Source: Vanrija pseudolonga (Eukaryota; Basidiomycota; Tremellomycetes; Trichosporonales; Trichosporonaceae). From it: 64,000 nucleotides of DNA. The notes under the pieces are model-generated. The model was not told the origin of the DNA and ran no database searches. It worked only from the letters and a program-made list of their open reading frames with translations. Below, piece by piece: positions 22,488 to 34,407 of this stretch. The position numbers were made by a program, and so were the translations under genes. Where the stretch lies: positions 1,612,001-1,676,000 of the forward strand of contig NC_085855.1 of NCBI RefSeq assembly GCF_020906515.1, given 5' to 3'. The number at the start of each line of letters is the position of its first letter. Within the stretch, counting starts at the first letter, position 1.

Positions 22488-22515
22488 GGTGTCGACACCG
22501 ACGTACGTCGACACC
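22488..22515. repeat. Nested palindromes between convergent genes
   Basis: GGTGTCGACACC (22488-22499) is a perfect 12-bp palindrome, followed directly by GACGTACGTC (22500-22509). GGTGTCGAC at 22488 also pairs with GTCGACACC at 22507-22515. It lies in the short gap between the stops of two convergent regulators, so it may help 3'-end formation or be a protein-binding site. Confidence 0.7.
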
Positions 22516-22585
22516 GCTCCTGTACGATAGCTAGCTGTTACACTGTTGCATGAATTAGGTGGTAGCGTACAACGTTTCTGCTCTA

Positions 22586-24379
22586 CTACAACAACAAGCT
22601 CTTGCCAAACATCTTCATCGCCTCACGCCACGGCGCAATCCCATTCTCGTACTTGCCGCGCGAGTCGAGGATGTCCCAGCAGAGGTTGAACACGTCGTCG
22701 GGGTTGGGGTACCCGGCGCCGTACGACACGGTGATGGCGAGCCTGACGAGGTCGTGGACGCGGGTACGTTCTTCCTTGTCGCGGGTGTAGATGGCCAGTA
22801 TCTGGTGTGTGAGCTACGTATATGTATGCGCGGTGCGCGACTCACACTTAGCGGCCACACCATACCGGGCAGAGTGTCCGCCTCGGCGTCGGCGACGAGC
22901 TCGAGCCCGCGCTTTCTTGCCTCCACGATGCGCGCGTCGTCCAGGTCGCGGTTGAGCACCTCGCAGTGCAGCATGGCGATGAGCGCGCACCGCATCACCT
23001 GGCATGTCAGTCGCCTTGTTTCCTCGCGCTCGCGCTCGACCCACCTCGTTGCCGCGCTGTACCCGCCCCGGCCGGCCCGCATCCCACCCCTCCTCGTCCC
23101 ACTCCCACCGGTCAACAAGCTGCGTCATGACCCCCTCCGCCTCCGCGGCCAGCAGCATGCCGGCCACTTCGCCGTGCGTGCCCATCGACAGGATGACGCT
23201 GCGCTGCGCAACCATGGAGCTCACGCGCTGAAGGAGCTCGGCCGCGCGCGGCGTGAAGCCAAAGTAATCCTCGACAGCGCGTAACCCCGGGCTGTCAGGT
23301 AACAGCTCGACGGCAGGCAGCGCGCCAGGCATCCGCTCCACCGGCGTACAGCTGAACTTTTGTATCGCGTAGATCGTCACCAGCTGCCGCACGATCGCGT
23401 GGAAGTCGCTATCCGGCGAAGGGAGGTCCGCGGACGTCTTGGCGTCGATGTTGAACTCGCCGTCGGTGAGCAGCTCGGACACGCAGCGGATGTAGAAGCC
23501 CATCCTGGGGCGTGAGCGCCGCTCTCTCTCGATCTGGGTGGTTGACACTCACAAATACTCGTCCGTCTTCCACTGGGAAGGGAAGAGCACCTTGGCGCGG
23601 AACATGGCGCCGTCCGCGACGTTGTGGTACTTGCCCGCCTCGGCGCGCCATATCGCGGCCTTGTGCGCGTCCCCCTCGACATGGGAGCGCTGGATACAGC
23701 TCAGCTCGAGCAAGTTGTTGTGCAGCCATTTGCGCAGCAGGCCCGAGGCGTCGGTCGCGCCCGTCGGCGTGAGCAGGCTCGCGAACACGCGCGGGAGGAG
23801 CTGCGTGAAGATCCAGTTCTGCGCCGGCGTCGCGGCTGCCACGATGTCGGTGCACCCCCGTGTCTCGAAGAACGTGACTGCTGTGCGTTCGAGCGGTGAG
23901 GTCGTGAGGGACGCCAGCGTGAATGTCGACAGCGGGGACGCGGGGGCAGGCGTGAGGAGGGAGATTAGGTTCGAGATGGTTGGCAGGCGGGGCGATGCGG
24001 GGCCGGGCGATGCGGCGGCGGCGGTGGACCGCACGGCGATAGCGCTCGTCGAAGCCGAGATGGACACGGAGCGATCGCGGCGAATCTCGATAACGTCCCC
24101 CGCCTCCTCGGTCCAGCAGTCGCCCTCCTCGGCGCGCTCCCACGGCTCCGAGGCCAGCTTGCCGCGCTGCACGCTCCCACCGACGGGATAAAAGCACTCG
24201 CGCTGCGTCTCCCAGCAGCGGCGGCAGGTGAGCTTGCGGCCCGACGGCCCGAGGGCGCCCTCGACGCACTTGACGTGGTGGAGCCGGCATGGGCGGCATC
24301 CCGTCGACTTGCGCTCGTACCGCCGTCGCTTGGACGACGCCTCGTCGGCCGCGCGCAGCTCGGAGAGGGAGCGGGGCAT
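22586..24379 (-). CDS. Zn2Cys6 transcription factor, paralogue 2 (551 aa)
   Basis: Four exons: 23553-24379, 23045-23504, 22846-22998, 22586-22801. Start is the ATG of MPRSLSELR. The zinc cluster at about residues 26-66 reads GCRPCRLHHVKC ... CRRCWETQREC with 13 residues in the loop. The linker is shorter than in paralogue 1. The C-terminal region is shared with paralogues 1 and 3 (VTFFETRGCTDIVAAATPAQ, NWIFTQLLPRVF, QWKTDEYLMGFYIRCVSELL, GIAPWREAMKMFGKSLLL). It has all three introns of the family. It is divergent from the amidase gene at 25670, so it is a candidate local regulator of that gene. Confidence 0.87.
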
Positions 24380-25669
24380 GGTGCTGATGGGGTGAGTGAT
24401 GTAGAGTTGAGACGACAAGCAGCGGGTTGTGGGGTCCTCGTTGCATGTGCTCCCCGGCAATGATGGTCAGCTGACCCTCCGCCGGCTCGTATCGCCGCCC
24501 TATCTGCGCTGTACATTGTGGCTCGGCGTGTGGCCGTTGGGCAAGACTGGAGCGGGCAGCGAGTAGCCAGTGAGTGAGTCGAGCCCCTTATGAGGCGTCG
24601 TCGCGCTCATGCATACAGAAGCCATGGAAGAGGCCACGCGAGGCGGACATCTCGAGCTGCGAGAGCGCACGCCGCGTCAAGCCAGTGGCGGGCTTGGCCG
24701 ACGTCGGCACAGCCGAGAACGCCGAGCCATCCGCGCTGCTCGCCCGGCCAGTCAGTCGTCCACCAGCACGAGCCAGAGCGAGCAGCTCTTCACAGCTGGC
24801 TCTCCATGACTTTAGACTGTCGCGCTGAAGTTGTCGACCACGGCAACATGCGCAGCGCAGGCACTGTGCAAGACGCCGTGCTCGCCGATATCCTGCGCGC
24901 GCGCCGGAGACTCCGCCATTTGGACCGTGATCGCCGTCTCGGCGTGTTATCTGCGGCGACTCCGGTTGCGGGGCACGTTGCGGCGGCAGTGGGGGGCGAC
25001 GTCGACGTGTACTGCTTGTGCTTAGCGTGCTCCGGCGATATGTGGTGTGCTATGCACAGTTGCTTGTCCAGTAGCCCGAGGCCGGCCTCATGGGGAGGAG
25101 GGCGGACGGCGTGTGGCCCTGTGGCGGAGGTGGGCTTCTCCTGGTGCTGTGAGCTCCGTACTTCAAGCCCGCTGCTGCGCGATCGTTTTACATATTACCG
25201 GCGAGACCAAGTACCCATGCATAGTGAGTGCGGGACGCAGCTCATAGACTTGTGCATGCATGCATGCATGCATGCATGCAGGCGTAGTACGGCCAGCTCA
25301 AGACCCTCAGCATGCCAATGTCGCTCAGCCGGCGGTTCAACATTGATGACGTCAAATCGCGCCGCGTAACTGGCTCTGCGCGCTTTGCCGCGACTCGCGA
25401 CGACCACAACAACACCCACTCACGTCGTCACGGCGTCTCCGGCGGACCCGCCGCGTGCGATAACTGATACGCTGTGCGCGCAGTTCGGGAACAAGCCGAG
25501 ATGCCGCCCGGGTGGGTGCAGCGCGCCGGGACTCACTCACGCCGCGTGATGGCTGCTCGTTGCGGCGGGCTGGGCTGGGCGGGTGGGCTTGAGCCAGCCA
25601 GCCAGTTCGTCTTAAGGAGCTGCAGCAACACGGCCAACCTCCTCACACGCACTCCCCCACGCCCACACC
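24380..25669. other. Divergent intergenic region before the amidase
   Basis: About 1.3 kb between the divergent regulator (start 24379) and amidase (start 25670). It must hold both promoters and is long for this genome. Contains a (TGCA)7 run at 25253-25280 and no convincing coding frame. Confidence 0.5.
25253..25280. repeat. (TGCA)7 self-complementary microsatellite
   Basis: Seven perfect TGCA units, 28 bases. Each unit is its own reverse complement, so the run can fold on itself. It lies about 390 bases upstream of the amidase ATG. Confidence 0.95.
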
Positions 25670-27543
25670 ATGACCCCCACAGCCATCCTCCCCGACGCGA
25701 GCGCGCGCATCGCCCAAGTCCTGTCCGAGCGCGACGCAACCATTCCCGCAGAGTGGCGCCTGCCCAAGTCCTTCTCCATTCCGCAGAACACGACGTCGAT
25801 CCTGCGCACCAGTGGCATCCTGTCCGACGAGGAGCTGCAGCTCATCGACCTTTCCGCGCTACAGCTGGCCAAGGCGATTGCCGAGCGCCGCTATACGGCA
25901 GTACAAGCGACCACGGCATACGCCAAGGCCGGCGCGCTCGCGCAGCAGGCGACCAACTGCCTCGTGGAGATGTTCGTCCCCGAGGCTCTGGAGCGCGCGC
26001 GCCGCCTCGACGACATACTGGCCGCGACGGGCAAGGTCGTTGGGCCGCTGCACGGCGTGCCGATTAGCATCAAGGACCACATGGACATCAAGGGGCACGA
26101 GAGCCCGTCCGGGTTCTTGTGCTGCGTCGGCGAGAGCATGGCCGACGAGGACGCGCACGCGGTCGGGATCCTGCGCGACGCCGGCGCCGTGTTCTACTGC
26201 AGTGGGTTGGGGCGAAGGGGAAGAACGAACCACGCTGACCAGCAGAAACCACCAACCCCCAATCCATCATGCACCTCGAGTGCTCGGGATACTGGGGCGC
26301 CACGACCAACCCGCACAACACGAAGCTTACGTGCGGCGGCAGCTCGGGGGGCGAGGGCGCGATCCTGGGGTTCAAGGGGAGCCCGTTCGGCCTGGGGTCT
26401 GACATTGGTGGCTCGCTGCGGTCGGTAAGTTCCCCCCTTTTCTGCCTGGCATACGCCGTGTCCCTCCTGCCCGCTCGCTCGCTCACTGACACTCGCAGCC
26501 GGCAGCCAACTGTGGCATCTACACGTTCAAGCCGACCGCCGGCCGCCTGCCAAAGGGCGGGATGCGCTCGCCCGCCAGGAAGGGCGGGTACGAGGGCATC
26601 CTGGTGACGCACGGGCCGATGGGGCGCCACATCGACGACCTGGGGATGTACATGCGCCTCGTGCTCTCCTCCGAGCCGTGGCGGCTCGACCCGCGCGTCC
26701 TCTACATGCCGTGGCGCGAGGTCACCTTGCCGCGCAAGCTGCGCGTCGGCGTGCTGCGCGACGACGGCGTCGTGCGGCCTGTCAAGCCGATCCGCCGTGC
26801 GATGGCGCATGTGGTCGACAGGCTGGAGAAGGACGGGCGGTTCGAGGTCGTCGAGTACGCGCCGTACAAGGACAAGGAGGCGTGGGACATCCTCGTGGGT
26901 CGAGTGGCAGACAACAAAGCTGACAACAACAGCGCCGCCTGTACTGGCCCGACGGGGGCAAGTCGGTCCGCCACCTCCTCGACCGCTCCGGCGAGCCGAC
27001 GCGCCCGATGACCGAGTGGATCATCTCGCAGAGCGAGGGCAAGGAGATGGACTTGGCAGAGTACTACTCGTTTGTGAACGCGCGCGACGAGTTGCGCCTC
27101 GAGGTCGCCAAGCACTGGTATGCGCAGGGCGTGGATGTGGTGCTTGGGCCCGTCGGGCCGACGCCAGCGCCGTTGCTCGAGACGGCAAAGTACTGGGGGG
27201 TGAGTGGCACGGCGTGCGGTGCATTGCAGGCGCGACGACGAACGGAGGCACGAGGCCCAGCTCACACCACACCCAGTACACGTCCTACTGGAACCTGGTC
27301 AACTACCCCGCCGGCGTCTTCCCCACCGGCCTGTCCGTCGTCCCAGGACTGGACCGCGAGGACCCGCAGGAGCTCTACCACCCGCGCAACCAGACCGAGG
27401 CGTACATTCTCGACACGTACGCGTCGACCACGCACGTCGACGCGCCCATCTGCCTCCAGGTCATCGGGTATATCGGGTACGACGAGGAGACGCTCGCTGC
27501 GATGGAGCGGATTGTCGAGGCGGTCGGCGCGCCGCAGGTCTAG
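25670..27543 (+). CDS. Amidase (acetamidase-like, amidase-signature family), 546 aa
   Basis: Five exons: 25670-26201, 26246-26424, 26499-26894, 26933-27199, 27277-27543. The amidase signature is complete: catalytic lysine in GVPISIKDHMDIKG (about residue 132), the Gly/Ser-rich core TCGGSSGGEGA and the nucleophile loop GLGSDIGGSLRS, followed by KPTAGRLPKGG. GATTNPHNT is also typical. These give the Ser-cisSer-Lys triad that hydrolyses carboxamides to acid and ammonia. Length and motifs match fungal cytoplasmic acetamidases (AmdS type); exact substrate unknown. No signal peptide. Zn2Cys6 regulators flank it on both sides, one divergent and one convergent, and an MFS transporter lies beyond, which suggests inducible use of an amide as nitrogen source. 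One intron is only 38 nt. Confidence 0.9.
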
Positions 27544-27747
27544 TGAAGGCAAGAAGAAGCTTGGGAACACAAGGACTACTCTGATGCATGATATCGCGGC
27601 CTACAACATAGTTACAACAGGCGGCTCGCGTGATGATGGTGTGTGCATGTCTCGTCTGCTCCGGCAACTGCCACACTCCGCTCACTTCCTCCTCCCCATC
27701 TGCTCTCCTTGCAACCTGCTCGTCGGCGCTAGCGCACCGACTCGCAC

Positions 27748-30144
27748 CTACAGCCACATGTTCCGCCCAAACGTGTGCATGGCCTCGCGCCACGGCGCCA
27801 TGCCGTCCTCGTACGCGCCGCACGTGTCGAGCACCTCCCAGCACAGCGCCATGATGTCGTCCGAGCCGCGGTAGGACGCGCCGTACGACATGGACAGGGC
27901 GAGGCGGGACGTGTGCTGCAGGTCGGCGCGGGCGTCCTTGTCGCGGGTATACACGCCGATGATCTAGTGAGCGAGCGCAGGGAGATGTAGAGTACGTACG
28001 GTCAACGCCCACAGGAACCCCGGCATGGTCGCCGGCTCGGCGTCCCCCACGAGCTCCATCGCGCGCTCGCGCTCCCTTGTGATCCGCTCGTCGCCCAAAT
28101 CAGTCTCGAGCACCTCGGTGAGCAGGAGCACGATGCACGCGGCGCGCATGACCTCGTTGCCGCGCTGGGTACGGTCGCTGCGCCCAGGGTCGAAATTCGC
28201 CTCGTCCCAGTCCCACTGGTCGGAGATTTCGGCGAGCAGCGCGGTAGCCTCCGAGCGCAGCATGACGCCCGGGGCCGAGGCGTCGCTCCCCGCCCGGATG
28301 AGGATGTAGCGCCGCGACACCATCACGCTGATGCGGTACATGATGCGCACGATGCGGCGGGTGAAGCCGAAGAACTGCTCGACGAGCTCTGGCCCGTCGC
28401 GCGGCACCGTGAACGGCGCGGGCGCGTGCGGCATCGCGTCGACGGGCGTGCAGGTGAACTGCACGACCGAGTAGACGGCGATAAAGTCGCGCAGGCACGT
28501 CGCGAACTCGCTGTCGGCCTCGTTGTCCGGCAGCTCGAACGCCGTCGTCGGGTTGATCTCGAGCGTGCCGCCGTCGAGCATCTGCGCCATCGAGCTGACG
28601 AAGAAGGCCATGCTGGGGGTGTGAGTGGGGAAGCACGCTGCCACTTACAGATACTCTTGCGTCTTCCACTGCGGGCCTGTGAAGAGGACTTTGGCCTTGA
28701 GGATGGCGCTGTCCGCCTCCTGCTTGCTCCGCGCGGCCTCGCAGCGCCAGAACCAGCTCTTGCCGTCCTCGCTCTCGAGGTTGCCGCGGTGCACGAAGCT
28801 CAGGTGGAGCAGCGACGAGTGGAGGTAGTCGCGGATGTAAGTGTGGACTGTTGGCTTGCCCGTCGAGCTGAGCGGCTTGGGGGAGCACAGGCTCGCCAGG
28901 GCGCGCGGGAACAGCTGCGTGTAGATCCAGTTGTGGGACATCTTGCTCGTCGCCACGATCTCGATGCAGCCCTGTGTCTCAAAGTAGCTCACTGCGGAGC
29001 GGCTGAGCGGGCAGTCGGACAGCCCGGCGATGGAAAAGGTCGACAGGAGTGATGCCGGAGTAGGGTTGACGAGCTTCTCGAGGAGGGAGCTGAGGTCCGA
29101 GTCGGGCGGGCCGAGGTCGGGCGAGGACTCGGCGATGATGCTGTTGCGTACTGCGAGCTGGAGCGACTCGGAGGGGAGGGAGGTGAGGTCGATGATGTCG
29201 TCGTCGGCAGCGGCGGCAGCAGCGGCGGTGTCGCCGCCCGCCGTAGTTGTCGCAATGTCGGGAAGCACGAGCGACGTAGCCTGGCCGAGGGGCGGCGAGG
29301 CGTCGGCGAGGGGCACGATGGCCACGGGGTCGACTGGCACTGGTGCGAGCGCGGCCTCAGGGGCCACGAGCTGGACCGTCTCGTCGGCGAGCGGCACGAA
29401 CACGGCGTCGAGCGTGCCTTCGTCGTTTGGGGGGAACACTGCGCTGCCGTCGGTCGGGAACACGGCGTGCGCCGAGGAACTGGTGTCGCTCCCCGGCGAC
29501 TCGGAGAGCGGGGGCAGCTCGAACGCGACCCAGCCGGCGTCGGGGCTGAACATGGGCGGCGGGACGAGCTCGGACGCGCCAAAGCCCACCGCCGGCGCGG
29601 TCGGCGGGAGCGGCGCGCGCGGGGGGTCAAGAATCGAACCCACGTCGACGTGCTTCGCCCGGCGCCGCTTGGGCTGCACACCGACGAACCCGCGCGGCGT
29701 GATATCGACCTTCATCCTGCCTTCGACGAGCGCGCTGTTGGTCACCTGCGCCTGGAGCCACGTTTCCGCGAGTCTCGTCCACTCCTCGCGCGCGGCCTCG
29801 AGCGCCGCGCTCCCGGGCCACTGCTGCACGTTCTCCGCCGCCTCCCACATGTCCTCGCTTGCGCCCTTGCCGCGCTGCAGACGCCCGCCGACGGGGTAGT
29901 GGCATTGCTTGTCCGTCTCCCAGCACCGGCGGCACACGACCTTGCGCCCGCTCGACGCGGACACAGGGCCCTCGGCGCACTTGATGCGCTGGCGCCGACA
30001 CTCGCGGCACCCCGTCGAGGTGCGCGTGTGCGGGCGCCGCTTGCGCGGCTGTGCGGGCGGGGAAGTCGACGAGCGAGAGTGCGCGTGTGCGTCGGACGCG
30101 AAGTGCGTCGGCGGAAGGGGTGCGCGCGCGGCGTGCGTTGCCAT
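27748..30144 (-). CDS. Zn2Cys6 transcription factor, paralogue 3 (774 aa)
   Basis: Three exons: 28649-30144, 28000-28612, 27748-27963. Start is the ATG of MATHAARAPLPP. The zinc cluster (about residues 45-85) is GCRECRRQRIKC ... CRRCWETDKQC with a 14-residue loop. The linker is the longest of the three, rich in Ala, Pro and acidic residues. Shared C-terminal blocks: SYFETQGCIEIVATSKMSHN, WIYTQLFPRALASL, WKTQEYLMAFFVSSMAQML, GMAPWREAMHTFGRNMWL. It lacks the GNE|VMR intron present in paralogues 1 and 2, but keeps the later one (WALT|IIGVYTRDK). It converges on the amidase with 204 bases between stops. Confidence 0.88.
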
Positions 30145-30996
30145 TGATAAAGTTGCGATACGGGTGATCGAGTGAAAGAGAGTGTGAGTGAGAGTGAGAG
30201 ACGACGACAAGGTTAGCTATAGACGAGTAGCGGGTAAGTACCTCGTCTCTCGTCTCTCGTCGCTCGCTGCTGCGTGCTTCGCTGTCGCTGGGAAGTGCCG
30301 CGCGGCGCCCCCCAGCCCCACCCCGGCGGCCACCCCAACGCACGCCCTAGAGCTGGCCAGGGCTTATCAGCTGACTCCGCAGCAGGAGCTCCGGCTAGGT
30401 CTCGTCGTTAGTAACGATGTGTGTCGGCTTCGAGTCGGCGGTATGGGCGGTTACGAGGGGAGAGCGATACGACGACAGGGCGAGGCGTGGCGGGCTAGAG
30501 TGGCGCCGCGCCCGCGAATCTCGCCAATCGCCAACGTCGCCTGCGCGGAATGTGCCACCCGATTGCCGTTGGCCTGTTGCCTGGCATGGATCGGCTCGAC
30601 GGCGCTGTATCCGGCATGTATCCGGTCATGCAAGTCCCCCTGCAGCTGAGCGAGCAGTAGAGCCGACCGCCCGGCCGTGCATCAGCGCCGACCTCCGAGC
30701 CTGGCGGCACGGGTGCCGACGAGCCGACGAGCGAGCAAGCGCGATCTGCACGGAGTCGTCGAAGCACGCACAAGCCAAACCAACCACTGCATTCGTTTCT
30801 ACAACTCAACCTCTACAAACTTCCGCCGCCTGGCCAACGAGATCTGACCTGTATCCAAGGTACAACCAACTACGCGCCCAGATCGAGCTCCACCTGCTGC
30901 GCACGGGGCGGGGCGGAGGCGGGGAGGGCGGGGGCTCGAGGAAGCCCCGATCCATGCCCCGCTCCACCCCGCCCCCAGGCCGGGACTCACCCCCCG
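30145..30996. other. Intergenic, no gene seen
   Basis: About 0.85 kb upstream of paralogue 3 and downstream of the MFS gene. No supported frame; it holds the paralogue 3 promoter. Confidence 0.45.
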
Positions 30997-32965
30997 CTAA
31001 TGCCCCATGACGCTCGATCTCACGTACGCCCAGTAGCTCGCCCTGCTGGCCTTGCGCCACCCCTTGCCCCACTTGATGACTGGCAGGAAGGAGAGGTAGA
31101 CGACCATGCCGACGAGCGCGGCGACGATGAATGAGTTCTGGTAGCCCATGTTGACGACCCAGGGGGTGATGCCGTAGGAGACGGCAAAGGACATGGTGTT
31201 CTGTAAGAGCGAGCGCGTCAGCGCGAGCTACCTCGCCTCCAAGCCGAGTCACTCACCCTGACCAAGATGACGCTCAGCACGACCTCGCCGCCCAAGTCCT
31301 TGTAGCTGTCAAGCACATAGTTCAGGGCGAACGCGCCGCCCGACGCGCTCGTGAACGCCGTGAGGCAGCCACCGACGACGAGCCCGAACCAGTGGATGTG
31401 CTTGGCCGCGCCGACGCCCCACAGGATCAGACCAACGGGGAGGATGAGCGCGTTGAGGCCGAGCAGCCACAGCCTGTCCTCTGGCTCGCGGACGCCGTGC
31501 TTGCGCCGCGCGTCCCAGAGCAGGAACTTGTCCGCCGCGTAGCCTGCGTACCCCGCTGCCAGGACCGCGCCCAACGTCGGGCCGAGGTACGTCAAGCCGA
31601 CCATGGACGCGCGGAAGTGGTACACGTCGGTGAAGATGAGCGACGCGGTCGCGTTGAGCACGTTGTACCAGATCAGACTGGAGCCGTAGAGCACCCCGGA
31701 CCTGCTGTGTGAGCTCGCGTGCTCGTGAGCAGTGGGGCTTACCAGAACACAACCGGGTACCGCAGGAACAGGATGGGGCGGTACATCTGCGTGTAGAACA
31801 CCTTCATGGTCGTCCACCTGTCGTTGAACATGGCCATGCGGCGGACAAAGCCGTACGGCGTGCCGGTGAGCTGGCGCTCATCGGAGGCCGTCACGTCGTG
31901 CGTGGTAGTGAGTGCCGGCGCGTCCTTGTCGCTGCTCTTCTCCTCGCTGTTCGAGCTCGTGCTCGCCGCGTCGCCGTGGTTCTCGGAGATCTCCGTCGTG
32001 CCGCGGTTATAGTTTGTCTCCTCCATGAACAGGATCAGCACGAGTGTACCCGCCGCCAGCTGGATCGCCGAGATCCAGAACACCCAGCGGTATCCGAGCG
32101 CGTCGTTGACGAACTGGCGGGGCGTCAGCTGGGCAGAGCCGGGGGACTTACGCCAGCCCATACAGGCGCGAGGAAGTTGCCGCCGAACAAAGCCATCGAG
32201 TACAGCCCCATGTAGAAGCCTCGCTCGTGCGCGAAGAACTGCGGTGTCAGAGGAAGGGGCGAGGGGGGGGGGGGGACGACCCACCAAGTCACTGATGCTA
32301 ATCTCCACCAGCATCTCAATAGGGCTAGTCAAGAACCCCTGGATAATCTTGTTGGCGTACCAGTCGCCCGGGCCGTTGATGTAGCCCTGCCACACGATGA
32401 TGGCGAGGTGGCCCAGCTGGGAGATGATGAAGGTCGGGCGCTTGCCGAAAGTTTGCGCGAAGGGCTGGGTGAGGATACCGCCCCAGCCCAGGAGGAGGAA
32501 CACTGCGGCGTGAGCGAGGAGCTGCGAAGCGGCGAGCGAGCGAGCGTGGAGGGAACAGTACCCCACCCCGGCCCCCCAGGCCACGCCGACTCACTGTATC
32601 CCGTGCCGGCGTTCAAGTCGCCCAAAGCTATACCCGTCGCGTCCGAGAGCGGCACGAGGACCGAGTAGATTGAGCAGGCTGCAAAGCCGGCCGTGATGCA
32701 GTCTGCGGGTGGGGTCAGCCGATACGTCACACTGCCTCGAGCTCGCTGCGCTCGCTCGCTCGCACTCACAAACCATGAGCATGCCAAACGCGACCTGCTT
32801 CCTCGCCGTACTCCAATTAAGCGGGTCGTTGGCGTCGCTCGACGGCGTAGGGTGGAGGATCACGTCGCTCGTCTTGCCCGCGTGCGCGCCCGACGCGCGC
32901 CCGTCGATGTCGACGAGGACGAGCGTGCCGGGGATCGGGAGGCTGGAGGGGTCTGGTGCAGACAT
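30997..32965 (-). CDS. MFS transporter, drug:H+ antiporter-1-like (542 aa)
   Basis: Seven exons: 32770-32965, 32595-32702, 32285-32502, 32152-32238, 31743-32113, 31257-31701, 30997-31200. The cytoplasmic N-terminus carries ANDPLNWSTARKQ, a signature of fungal DHA1/HOL1-like permeases. About 12 membrane segments follow, with a motif A-like loop GKRP between segments 2 and 3 and a long charged central loop (residues about 240-285) after segment 6. The C-terminal SYGITPWVVNMGYQNSFIVA is typical of the last segments. Likely substrate is a small organic cation, drug or metabolite across the plasma membrane. It is divergent from the pirin gene and close to the amidase/regulator block. One intron contains a run of 13 G on the + strand (near 32263-32275). 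Confidence 0.85.
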
Positions 32966-33640
32966 TGCGTCGGTGTCGGCTGTCTTGGAGGAGGAGGAGG
33001 AGCGCGACAACGCACACAACACGCACACTTATGTACGCTCCGCTCCGCTCACTGCATGTGTGCAGCTTGAGCTTGAGCTTTATCGATCAAGTGTGTACAC
33101 ATACACGACACCCGGTGGGAGTGGGAAGTGTGGTGCTGTTGCTGCTGTCTGTCGCTGCTGCAGGCGTCGTGCCGAGGCGCATACTGCGACGACTGAATGT
33201 TGTTGCAGTCTGCTGACGCCGGCTTGTGCGGTGGATCTGGACGCCGGAGGGAGGAGGCGCGGTGCGGCGGCAGCGGCGGCGGTGGAGCTTGGTCTTCCCG
33301 TGATACCGTCGTTCGTCTGTCGTCCTGATAGAACATTACATGCCGACGCGTCAGTCGTTAGCCGTTAACAGTGGGCCGGGGGTGTAGCCGTGGTCAGCCG
33401 GGCTCGCTCCTCGGTGTCTGCTTGCGCTGGCGGCGAGTCTGGATAAGGAACGCTGGCGGTATCGCTACACGCGGGCGCTATCGCCCAATGATGATGAGTG
33501 GGGCTGAGGCGGCAGTCGCCGGAGTCGAGTCGTCGCTACGGCCGGGAAGACGATGGGGCGACCGGGTATAGTCTGGAGCCATGCCATCCTGGGGTCGAGG
33601 CGTGTACGAGGGCGGCGCAAAGTCAGACGACTGACTACCG

Positions 33641-33673
33641 CAACGACGACGACAACGACGACGACAACAACAG
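33641..33673. repeat. Imperfect (ACG/ACA)n trinucleotide run
   Basis: caacgacgacgacaacgacg continues to acaacaacagg; a simple low-complexity tract of about 33 bases in the MFS-pirin promoter region. Confidence 0.85.
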
Positions 33674-34175
33674 GACGTAGGAATGATCGGATATCAAAGG
33701 TCACCGCTGCGCCGTGCTGCTTGCAGGCAGGCAGGCGGGTGAGCCCAAGCTTGCTTGGCACGCGTTATCAGCCAGGGCCACCCAGCCTCTACCGTCGTCC
33801 GTCGCGGCGCGCTCGCTCGCCAATCGCTCACAGGATATAATAAGCGCGTGCATGCATGCACTCTTCGTCGGGCACCCCCCGTCGTGTCGCCGCGTTGTCT
33901 TGCTCGCATCGTCTAGCATGCGGCTGGCTCACCGGACAAAGGTCGGATCGGAGGCACCGAACGCAGAATCCCCCTCGCGCCAGTGTGACCAAGTGCTGGG
34001 AATCAGACCACCACTTTGGGCAATTTCTGCTCGCGACTCCTGCCACTTTGCTGACTGCTCGTACACATGACGTTGTTGCACCCCTCGCCCACCTCGTCGC
34101 GATGCACAACCCCGTCCTTGACGCCTGACTGATTGCTCTCATCGCACTAGACTGCTCCTGACGTCGGGCAAAAGG

Positions 34176-34183
34176 TATAAAAG
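34176..34183 (+). promoter_or_regulatory. TATA box (TATAAAAG)
   Basis: TATAAAAG lies about 225 bases upstream of the pirin ATG and is the clearest TATA element in this divergent region. The distance implies a long 5' leader or an unseen first exon. Confidence 0.6.
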
Positions 34184-34407
34184 CGACCCCCAAAACTCGA
34201 CTTGCATCTGTTCTTCACTCCAAAAAACATCCACCAACAACTCTCAAGGACTCAGTCCTCCACACAACCATACCGCTCAGCACCCGCCTCCTCGGCGCAG
34301 CACTCATCGCAGCCCTCTTCGCGCTCGTCGCCACCATTCTCCGTCCGTCCATCCTCGCGCGCACCGCGCAGCTCAAGCCCGCCGTCACCCCCACCATCAT
34401 CCGCAAG

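Larger units (their letters stand above)
32966..34407. other. Divergent intergenic region
   Basis: About 1.4 kb between the divergent MFS and pirin genes, holding both promoters. Contains an ACG/ACA trinucleotide run (33641-33673) and a TATA box (34176). The frame upstream of the pirin ATG stays open to about 34250 without an ATG. Confidence 0.5.
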
